From contig DIKD01000009.1 in assembly GCA_002421585.1 (NCBI GenBank), positions 4,933 to 15,256 on the forward strand: DNA of 10,324 bases. Reading direction: 5' to 3'. Shown in pieces: positions 6,244-10,324 of this stretch (the first letter of the stretch is position 1; the number at the start of each line of letters is the position of its first letter). Made by a program: the position numbers and the translations under genes. The notes beneath the pieces are model-generated. The model did no database searches and was not told the origin of the DNA. It saw only the letters and a list, made by a program, of their open reading frames with translations. The DNA comes from Dehalococcoidia bacterium UBA5627 (lineage in GTDB: Bacteria > Chloroflexota > Dehalococcoidia > Dehalococcoidales > UBA5627).

Positions 6244-6262
6244 CATTAGCGGGAGTTACCTC

Positions 6263-6547
6263 TTGCGTAAAAAAGAGCCATTATACAGCGCACCACGAAT
6301 AGACAACGAATGCTACATACGGCGTATGACGCTGGATGAAGCATTGCCGATACTTGAAAAGTTTATAAATGATTCCTTTATGGCAGGAGTTATTAGAATT
6401 AAAATAGTCCATGGTAAAAGCGGAGGAACTCTTAGAAACGCTGTTCACAACAGGCTGGCAAATCACCCTCTGGTTAGGCTATACAGGCTGGGAGAATACG
6501 GAGAAGGAGGCGAGGGAGTTACCATCGCCGAACTTTATAAGAAATAA
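6263..6547 (+). CDS. Small stand-alone Smr-domain protein
   Basis: About 94 residues, nearly all one Smr (small MutS-related) domain: MTLDEALPILEKFINDSF, then KIVHGKSGGTLRNAV at about 47-61, then a C-terminal GEGGEGVTIAEL. Smr domains are nucleases acting on branched DNA, or on RNA in some relatives, and occur alone or at the C-terminus of MutS2. The conserved HGK is kept, but the usual HGKGTG reads HGKSGG, and the N-terminal LDLHG motif is replaced by YIRR, so activity may be reduced or altered. The TTG start is chosen because GGGAG lies 7 bases upstream and a promoter precedes it. The open frame continues upstream to 6173, but that part overlaps the promoter and does not look like protein. 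An ATG at 6326 would cut off the first strand. Confidence 0.8.
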   Translation: MRKKEPLYSAPRIDNECYIRRMTLDEALPILEKFINDSFMAGVIRIKIVHGKSGGTLRNAVHNRLANHPLVRLYRLGEYGEGGEGVTIAELYKK

Positions 6548-6613
6548 AATCGCTCTGTTTTCTTTTGCATCCTAGTTCGGGACTTATCTAAAATGAAGCT
6601 CTACGACTATAAC

Positions 6614-6676
6614 GTATTGCGTCAAATAAAACTGTTACCAAAGGTCCACCGGTTGCGTCATAATTCCGGTTACCGA
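6614..6676 (+). repeat. Left terminal inverted repeat of the IS remnant
   Basis: Starts GTATTGCGTCA and ends GGTTACCGA, and pairs imperfectly with the reverse complement of 7232-7294. It holds two similar units: outer TTGCGTCA...GTTACC (6617-6639) and inner TTGCGTCA...GTTACC (6653-6674). The inner 26 bases (6651-6676) match the other end at 22 positions. Two sites per end suggest paired transposase-binding sites. The exact outer boundary is uncertain because no clear target-site duplication is seen. Confidence 0.85.
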
Positions 6677-7221
6677 GATGAATCGGCCGTACGCCAAAGT
6701 TGTTCCAGGTTATCATTTATCTGCTTGAGCAGCTTAACAGGATTCAATCTACTATAAATCCCCGCCGGTTCCAACCTTCTTAGCTTCAGTAAGCATATTA
6801 GATTGTAACAAACGCTGATAAGGGGTCTGCGCTGTCATATACCTTGTGCACCCTGGCTCCATGTCTAGTTTTGGATACCGGCTTCAGTGTCGGCTGAAAG
6901 AAATTAACATACAGCCGTACCATGTCATAAATCCTGCCCGGACATTCAAATGAGGCCTTAGAATTATATCTTTCATATCCCACAAAGCGCCGTCCTACAT
7001 TTCCATTCTTCTGCTCCACATGACAGCTATCGTTCTTCTTATGGGAACGTGACCGGGTACCTGACACAATTTGCCCGCTTTAACAGTCTAATGGCTGCTT
7101 TACGGTGCAGCCCCGTTACCTCGGTGAACTCATCCGGCATTTCCCCTTTCCCTTCTTCGGATGCCTTGTGATATCCGGGCTTAAGAGCCTGTGCATATTC
7201 CTGTATACTATGTCGCGTCAT
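6670..7221 (-). pseudogene. Integrase-core (DDE) transposase pseudogene
   Basis: The start is at the ATG of MTRHSIQEYAQALKPGYHKA, with GAAGGAGG as SD, leading into an N-terminal helix-turn-helix (DEFTEVTGLHRKAAIRLLKR) typical of a widespread integrase-core transposase family. At about 7045-7070 the frame jumps to TRSRSHKKNDSCHVEQKN, a segment that in intact relatives contains the last catalytic Glu. The part between, with both catalytic Asp residues, is deleted. The frame then runs through RLYVNFFQPTLKPVSKTRHG to VHKVYDSA, shifts near 6827-6834 to QTPYQRLLQSNMLTEAKK, and shifts again at about 6755-6775 to IYSRLNPVKLLKQINDNLEQ. It ends at TAA inside the left terminal repeat. With one large deletion and two frameshifts it is certainly non-functional. 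Confidence 0.9.
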
Positions 7222-7222
7222 T

Positions 7223-7240
7223 GTTACCTCCTTCGGTAAC
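7223..7240 (-). promoter_or_regulatory. Inverted repeat around the transposase SD
   Basis: GTTACC-GAAGGA-GGTAAC: perfect 6-base arms with part of the SD in the loop. The GTTACC arm is the end of the inner transposase-site unit. Bound transposase or the RNA hairpin could thus have limited expression of the intact element's transposase. Confidence 0.45.
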
Positions 7241-7294
7241 ACTAATTTTGACGCAACCACCCCCATTTCGGTAACTTTTATTATGAGTCAATGC
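7232..7294 (-). repeat. Right terminal inverted repeat of the IS remnant
   Basis: Read on the minus strand it begins GCATTGACTCATAATAAAAG and contains two units, outer TTGACTCA...GTTACC and inner TTGCGTCA...GTTACCGA (7233-7258). It aligns over its whole length with 6614-6676. Its outer edge is 6 bases from the -35 of the rpsF promoter. Confidence 0.85.
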
Positions 7295-7300
7295 GGAGCG

Positions 7301-7330
7301 TTGTTTACAAATCTTTATATGTGCTATAAT
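7301..7330 (+). promoter_or_regulatory. Extended -10 promoter of the rpsF-ssb-rpsR operon
   Basis: A perfect TATAAT (7325-7330) preceded by TG-C gives an extended -10. TTGTTT at 7301-7306 is 18 bases upstream as -35. The start codon follows 30 bases after the -10. A strong promoter fits a ribosomal-protein operon. Confidence 0.8.
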
Positions 7331-7360
7331 TAACAATAAAATTTTCGAGGGGTTAAATTA

Positions 7361-7717
7361 GTGCCTAGAGCGACGATATCAAAAAGAAGAAGAAAAGAAA
7401 CAGTAAGTGTAGCCGGAGATGCAGGGCAGAAGCGCAATTATGAATTGGTGATGGTGCTCAATACCGGTTCCGCAGAAGACAAAATAGAAACAAAAGTTGA
7501 TGCTTTAAATCAGAACATAGTGAATTTTGGCGGAGAGATATCAGGGGTTGAGCAGTGGGGTAGAAGAAAGCTGGCGTATCCGATTAAAAATTTAACGGAA
7601 GGCTATTATGTTTTAACGCGTTGTACAATGAGTCCTTCCCAGACCGGCAGCCTGGAAGCTAGGCTTCGCATATCCGAAGATGTTCTACGACATATGCTGA
7701 TAAAATTAGATGACTGA
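7361..7717 (+). CDS. rpsF: Ribosomal protein bS6 with basic N-terminal extension
   Basis: A 30S platform protein that pairs with bS18 and binds 16S rRNA. The 118 residues start at GTG with GAGGGG 8 bases upstream. The bS6 fold begins at about residue 25 (RNYELVMVLN) and contains GVEQWGRRKLAYPIKNLTEGYYVL (61-84) and a C-terminal LRISEDVLRHMLIKL. The first 24 residues (PRATISKRRRKE...) are an extension not found in E. coli bS6 and strongly basic; no in-frame start codon allows it to be left out. The protein ends at LDD without the acidic C-terminal tail that RimK modifies in E. coli. It is first in the operon with ssb (43-bp gap) and rpsR. Confidence 0.95.
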   Translation: MPRATISKRRRKETVSVAGDAGQKRNYELVMVLNTGSAEDKIETKVDALNQNIVNFGGEISGVEQWGRRKLAYPIKNLTEGYYVLTRCTMSPSQTGSLEARLRISEDVLRHMLIKLDD

Positions 7718-7760
7718 TTGCGTATATATGCGATAGACGATAAAAAGGAGAGCTGGTAGG

Positions 7761-8168
7761 ATGGCGAATTTAAACAAGGTAATGATTATCGGTAATGTCG
7801 GCAGCGATCCGGAAATGCGTTTTACCCCTAACGGTAATCCCGTAACGTCTTTTCGAGTTGCTACCAACCGGGTTTATACCACTCCGGAAGGGGAACGTAA
7901 GCAGGAAACTGATTGGTTTACTGTGGTTACCTGGAATAAACTGGCTGAACAGTGCAACCAGTTTCTTGCCAAAGGCAGGCTTGTCTATGTTGAAGGAAGG
8001 CTGCATAACCGCAGTTGGGAAGGACAGGACGGCCAGAAGCGTTTCAGGACGGAAGTGATTGCCAACAGAGTTACATTCCTGGACAGGCAGTCATCCGCAG
8101 CGATTGGTGATGAAAAGGCTGAAGAACCCGAAACTGTTGAAATCGAGCCTGACGATATACCGTTTTAG
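7761..8168 (+). CDS. ssb: Single-stranded DNA-binding protein
   Basis: A 135-residue SSB that coats single-stranded DNA in replication, recombination and repair, normally as a homotetramer. The OB-fold covers about residues 1-105, beginning LNKVMIIGNVGSDPEMRFTP, with ETDWFTVVTWNKLAEQC (49-65) and YVEGRLHNRSWEGQDG. A short linker follows, shorter than in many SSBs. The acidic tip DDIPF (131-135) is the standard docking peptide for partner proteins. AAGGAG lies 11 bases before the ATG. The order rpsF-ssb-rpsR is the widespread bacterial arrangement, coupling SSB supply to ribosomal-protein transcription. Confidence 0.97.
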   Translation: MANLNKVMIIGNVGSDPEMRFTPNGNPVTSFRVATNRVYTTPEGERKQETDWFTVVTWNKLAEQCNQFLAKGRLVYVEGRLHNRSWEGQDGQKRFRTEVIANRVTFLDRQSSAAIGDEKAEEPETVEIEPDDIPF

Positions 8169-8213
8169 AGGCATAATTTAAAAAAATATTATATGGTAGG
8201 GGATAGATAACTA

Positions 8214-8735
8214 GTGGCTAAACGAATTGTTTCCAACACTAAAAGGACTGGTTCATGGAGAAGCGGCGGAAAGTTTGCTTCTCGGCGTAAGGTATGCGCT
8301 TTCTGCACCGGAAGAATAAAAGAAATCGATTATAAAGACAACACGATGCTTAGTAATTATATTTCGGACCGCGGGAAAATAGAGCCGCGTCGCAGAACAG
8401 GTACATGTGCCAAGCATCAACGTGCTCTGGCAGTAGCCATAAAAAGGGCACGGCATATAGCGTTATTGCCGTTCGCTCCCGAGCACATCAACAAAATGGG
8501 TGACGTGGCTTCCATAAGGATAGCTTCTCCCAAAGCCGAACAGGCTAAATCGGAAGTTAAAGAAGAAATAAAAGCTGAGATTAAACAGGAGACTCCTGCA
8601 CAGGAAGAAACTGTTAAAACAGAGCAGAAAGTTTCGGAACAGGAAGAAACCGTCGAAGCTGAGCAGGAAATTTCCGAACAGAAAGAGACTACTGAAGCAG
8701 AACCGGAGAAAACCGAGAGTTCTGAAAAAGAGTAA
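8214..8735 (+). CDS. rpsR: Ribosomal protein bS18 with long acidic repetitive C-terminal tail
   Basis: A 30S platform partner of bS6. The conserved bS18 body is residues 20-91 (SRRKVCAFCTGR at 23-34 through LLPFAPEH). Cys28, Cys31, Cys65 and His68 form CxxC plus CxxH, so this is probably the zinc-binding C+ form. The family is normally 75-95 residues; here the chain is 173 because of an 80-residue tail rich in Glu, Lys, Gln and Thr. Within it a 13-residue unit repeats: EETVKTEQKVSEQ (131-143), EETVEAEQEISEQ (144-156), then a worn third copy beginning KETTEAEPE. The start is GTG, with an AGGGG-like SD upstream at 8198-8202, 45 bp after ssb. A terminator-like hairpin starts at the stop codon. 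The reading frame is intact and composition fits the neighbours, so the tail is real rather than a misread frame. Confidence 0.95.
   Translation: MAKRIVSNTKRTGSWRSGGKFASRRKVCAFCTGRIKEIDYKDNTMLSNYISDRGKIEPRRRTGTCAKHQRALAVAIKRARHIALLPFAPEHINKMGDVASIRIASPKAEQAKSEVKEEIKAEIKQETPAQEETVKTEQKVSEQEETVEAEQEISEQKETTEAEPEKTESSEKE
8604..8720 (+). repeat. Three 39-bp tandem repeats in the rpsR tail
   Basis: Units at 8604-8642, 8643-8681 and 8682-8720 code for 13-residue acidic repeats. The first two are clearly similar at DNA and protein level; the third is diverged. This suggests growth of the tail by in-frame tandem duplication. Confidence 0.75.
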
Positions 8736-8764
8736 CCCCGTTCGATAAACGGCGGGTTATTTAT
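8733..8764 (+). terminator. Terminator-like hairpin after rpsR
   Basis: The stem TAACCC + CGTT pairs with AACG + GGGTTA around a 5-base loop, with a 2-base bulge on the 3' side. The stop codon of rpsR forms the foot. A mixed T/A run (TTATTTATAAA) follows, so it may terminate only partly. It separates the rpsF operon from rpmH. Confidence 0.6.
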
Positions 8765-8794
8765 AAAAGTATGAAATAAAATTCTATCCCTTTT

Positions 8795-8827
8795 ACAATA
8801 CCGACCTCCGTCGGGGGGTGTTATTGT
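8795..8827 (+). promoter_or_regulatory. Hairpin in the rpmH leader
   Basis: The inner stem CCGAC-CTCC-GTCGG (8801-8814) and outer ACAATA/TATTGT arms (8795-8800, 8822-8827) enclose a G-run. It lies 37 bases before the rpmH start. It may be an attenuator-like leader structure or a second terminator for read-through from rpsR. No convincing promoter is seen in 8736-8863. Confidence 0.3.
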
Positions 8828-8863
8828 TAATGAGATAGATGTACATTTATTAAGGAGTTAACA

Positions 8864-9004
8864 GTGCCGAAGAGAACCTATCAACCGAAGAAAATCCCCA
8901 GAAAAAGAGAGCACGGCTTTTTGGCCCGTATGAGCACTCGCGGTGGGCGGGCAGTATTAAAAGCGAGACGTCTTAAGGGGCGCAAGCGTTTAACCGTTGT
9001 TTAA
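8864..9004 (+). CDS. rpmH: Ribosomal protein bL34
   Basis: A 46-residue, highly basic 50S subunit protein: begins MPKRTYQPKKIPRKREHGFL and continues ARMSTRGGRAVLKARRLKGR to KRLTVV. The family signature (KRTxQPxxxxRxRxHGFxxRMxTxxGRxVLxxRRxKGRxxL) is complete. It starts with GTG, 8 bases after AAGGAG. Next come rnpA and yidD, the standard bacterial neighbours. No dnaA lies upstream, so this cluster is not in the classical origin context. Confidence 0.97.
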   Translation: MPKRTYQPKKIPRKREHGFLARMSTRGGRAVLKARRLKGRKRLTVV

Positions 9005-9097
9005 AGACTGCTGTAGCGGCAGCATTCATATATCTCCCTCCCATATCGTCAAAGCAGCGTTTGTGAATATGTGCTCTTTATCGTGTTGTTTCTGCTG

Positions 9098-9460
9098 ATG
9101 AAAAAAAAAGAATACATTACCAGTACCTCAGATTACACGCTGATTCACCGGAAGGGTAAACCCTGGGGGAGTAAGTTTTTAGTAATGAAGGCACTGGCAA
9201 ACAGTATGGAATATTCCAGATACGGTTTTGTGGTCAGCAAACGTATAGGAAAAGCCGTTGTCAGGAATCGAACCAAGCGTTTATTACGGGAGATATTGAG
9301 ACAGATTGAAATAAAGCCCGGGTATGATATAGTCTTTATTACCCGGCCGGGGATAGCCGATTTGGGGTTTTATGAATTAAAATGTACGGTTGTGAGATTA
9401 TTATCTCTGGCCGGTTTAATAACGGAGAACCATGAAAACACTGGCCTTAATGTTAATTAG
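9098..9460 (+). CDS. rnpA: Ribonuclease P protein component
   Basis: The protein subunit that helps the RNase P RNA bind and cut the 5' leader of pre-tRNA. About 120 residues from ATG 9098, the usual length. The RNR signature is present as FVVSKRIGKAVVRNRTKRLL, followed by GYDIVFITRPG, the typical C-terminal strand. The ATG at 9098 (MKKKEYITSTSDYTLIHRKG) fits homologues, which have only a few residues before the first strand. A GTG at 9071 would add a hydrophobic MLFIVLFLL stretch foreign to this family. Neither start has a good SD, so the choice rests on family length. The end overlaps yidD by 29 bases, implying translational coupling. Confidence 0.93.
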   Translation: MKKKEYITSTSDYTLIHRKGKPWGSKFLVMKALANSMEYSRYGFVVSKRIGKAVVRNRTKRLLREILRQIEIKPGYDIVFITRPGIADLGFYELKCTVVRLLSLAGLITENHENTGLNVN

Positions 9461-9659
9461 GTTTTACCAGTTAACCATATCGAAAGTATTACCTTCCAGC
9501 TGCCGCTACCTTCCTACATGTTCGCAATATACCTATGAGGCTATTGTTAAATTCGGCGTATTTCGCGGCATGTGGCTGGGAGCGAAAAGAATTGCACGCT
9601 GTCATCCCTGGCATGAAGGCGGGTATGACCCTGTTCCTGAAATTAACAGGGGAACATAA
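9432..9659 (+). CDS. yidD: Membrane protein insertion efficiency factor YidD
   Basis: A 75-residue, membrane-associated amphipathic protein thought to help YidC insert inner-membrane proteins. The family motif is complete: LIRFYQLTISKVLPSSCRY, PTCSQYTYEAI, then RIARCHPWHEGGYDPVP. Three conserved Cys are present (residues 24, 30 and 57). GGAG lies 4 bases before the ATG, which is within the 3' end of rnpA. The neighbour order rpmH-rnpA-yidD predicts yidC downstream, here separated by at least the propeller lipoprotein gene. Confidence 0.95.
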   Translation: MKTLALMLIRFYQLTISKVLPSSCRYLPTCSQYTYEAIVKFGVFRGMWLGAKRIARCHPWHEGGYDPVPEINRGT

Positions 9660-9680
9660 TAATTTACTGATTGGAAACCG

Positions 9681-10324
9681 ATGTTGAGAACCAATATGAA
9701 AAAAAATAAAAGCACAATAGTTAAAGCAATTTTGCTCACCGTTATTCTGATTGTTTCTTCACTGGCTGTCAGCTGTTCTTCATCTGCCTATACCAATTAT
9801 GGCTGGACAGGTTCGGTAGTGGACGGCGATGTCATTTATGTGGCATCACAGGGAAAAATTACGGCTTTGCAGAAAGATAACGGGACAGTGAAATGGCAGA
9901 GAGAGATTGAAAAAGATACTGCACCGGCAAGTCCGTTAAGTTGTGGTATGGGCGCTGCCGCATCGGTGATATATGCCGACCCGGTGGTATCTGACGGTGT
10001 AGTTTATGTGGCTACTTATTCCGGTAAAATTTTCGCTTATAATACCGCCTCAGGCAATCTTTTGTGGAAATATCCCTCCGAGGGCTATGTAGAAGGCATT
10101 ATCGGTGGATTGATTATCGATAACGGTTCGATATATTTTGCGGCTGTCGGCGGTACGGTAACTGCTCTTAATGCTGAAACTCAACAGGTGGAGTGGCAGT
10201 ACGATACGGAGGATACCTTATGGGCATCACCCTGTATGGATGGAGATACTCTATTTGTGGCTTCTTATGATAAGAGGCTTTTTGCCATTGATATTAACAG
10301 CGGTAATTTGAAATGGGACCGGCC
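9681..10324 (+). CDS. PQQ-like/BamB-like beta-propeller lipoprotein, N-terminal part (partial)
   Basis: An open frame of at least 214 codons, cut by the right edge. The protein begins at ATG 9681 or, equally likely, at ATG 9696 (MKKNKSTIVKAILL). It has a basic N-terminus, a hydrophobic stretch, and the lipobox-like AVSC with Cys27 (counting from 9696), so it is probably an exported lipoprotein. At least four propeller blades follow with the pattern DGxxYVAxxxGxxxALxxxxGxxxW, for example VVSDGVVYVATYSGKIFAYN and MDGDTLFVASYDKRLFAID. Such PQQ-type repeats occur in BamB and in many enzymes and sensors; no quinone-enzyme catalytic residues can be judged here. Position after yidD and probably before yidC suggests a role in envelope protein biogenesis, an inference from context. 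Confidence 0.85.
   Translation, partial: MLRTNMKKNKSTIVKAILLTVILIVSSLAVSCSSSAYTNYGWTGSVVDGDVIYVASQGKITALQKDNGTVKWQREIEKDTAPASPLSCGMGAAASVIYADPVVSDGVVYVATYSGKIFAYNTASGNLLWKYPSEGYVEGIIGGLIIDNGSIYFAAVGGTVTALNAETQQVEWQYDTEDTLWASPCMDGDTLFVASYDKRLFAIDINSGNLKWDR

Larger units (their letters stand above)
6614..7294 (-). mobile_element. Decayed, internally deleted insertion sequence
   Basis: A 681-bp element bounded by 63-bp imperfect inverted repeats and carrying only a broken DDE/integrase-core transposase gene on the minus strand. An intact relative would be about 1.3-1.6 kb or more, so roughly half or more has been lost, mainly the catalytic core. It cannot move itself but could be mobilised in trans if the ends are still recognised. 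It sits between the Smr gene and the rpsF promoter. IS family assignment is not attempted. Confidence 0.85.

Noticed and set aside
6173..6262. Possible longer N-terminus of the Smr protein.
   Set aside because: It overlaps a good promoter at 6215-6243, its residues do not resemble Smr proteins, and a better SD precedes the TTG at 6263.
9071..9097. Upstream GTG start for rnpA giving a hydrophobic N-terminus.
   Set aside because: RnpA proteins have no such leader, and length matches better from the ATG at 9098.
1..10324. tRNA, rRNA, CRISPR array, phage genes or a toxin-antitoxin pair.
   Set aside because: No cloverleaf, no regularly spaced repeat-spacer pattern and no such protein families were recognised; the direct repeats present are coding (SHOCT, bS18) or belong to the IS ends.

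Overview
The window looks like a chromosomal segment from an uncultured Chloroflexota, most likely the class Dehalococcoidia. The indications are a 46-residue DUF5679 zinc-ribbon protein, a tubulin/FtsZ-like start MKLIVIGLGQCGARIAD, a divergent Fe/Mn superoxide dismutase, a run rpmH-rnpA-yidD followed by a beta-propeller lipoprotein, and moderate base composition with good Shine-Dalgarno (SD) sites. This placement rests on remembered family resemblance, not on a search.

Layout. Positions 1-1753 are a minus-strand block: the 5' end of a tubulin/FtsZ-like gene with its own promoter, nth (endonuclease III), a DUF5679 protein behind a near-consensus promoter, and sod. A 147-bp divergent intergenic region separates sod from a plus-strand thioredoxin-reductase/AhpF-like flavoprotein (1901-2815). 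That gene converges on a Cu(I) P1B-type ATPase gene (copA, minus, 2812-5262), and the two stop codons share the palindrome TTAA. Upstream of copA on the same strand are two paralogous one-pass membrane proteins with a C-terminal SHOCT domain, behind a good promoter at 6016-6044. They form a likely three-gene copper operon, with a hairpin just 5' of the ribosome binding site of both copA and the nearer SHOCT gene.

Positions 6215-6547 carry a small stand-alone Smr-domain gene with its own promoter. At 6614-7294 lies a decayed insertion sequence: 63-bp imperfect terminal inverted repeats, each holding two transposase-site-like units, flank a transposase pseudogene with a large core deletion and two frameshifts. 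Its right end stops 6 bp before the -35 of a strong extended -10 promoter driving rpsF-ssb-rpsR (7361-8735). In that operon bS6 has a basic N-terminal extension and bS18 a long glutamate-rich repetitive tail. After a terminator-like hairpin come rpmH, rnpA, yidD (overlapping rnpA) and the 5' part of a BamB-like/PQQ-type propeller lipoprotein running off the window. In related genomes yidC would be expected next.

Together the window combines DNA repair, oxidative and copper stress defence, and a translation/membrane-insertion housekeeping cluster. No clearly new defence or mobile system is visible. The most interesting items are the SHOCT-SHOCT-copA operon with its leader hairpins and 56-bp perfect internal repeat, the bS6/bS18 charge rearrangement, and the IS remnant abutting the ribosomal promoter.
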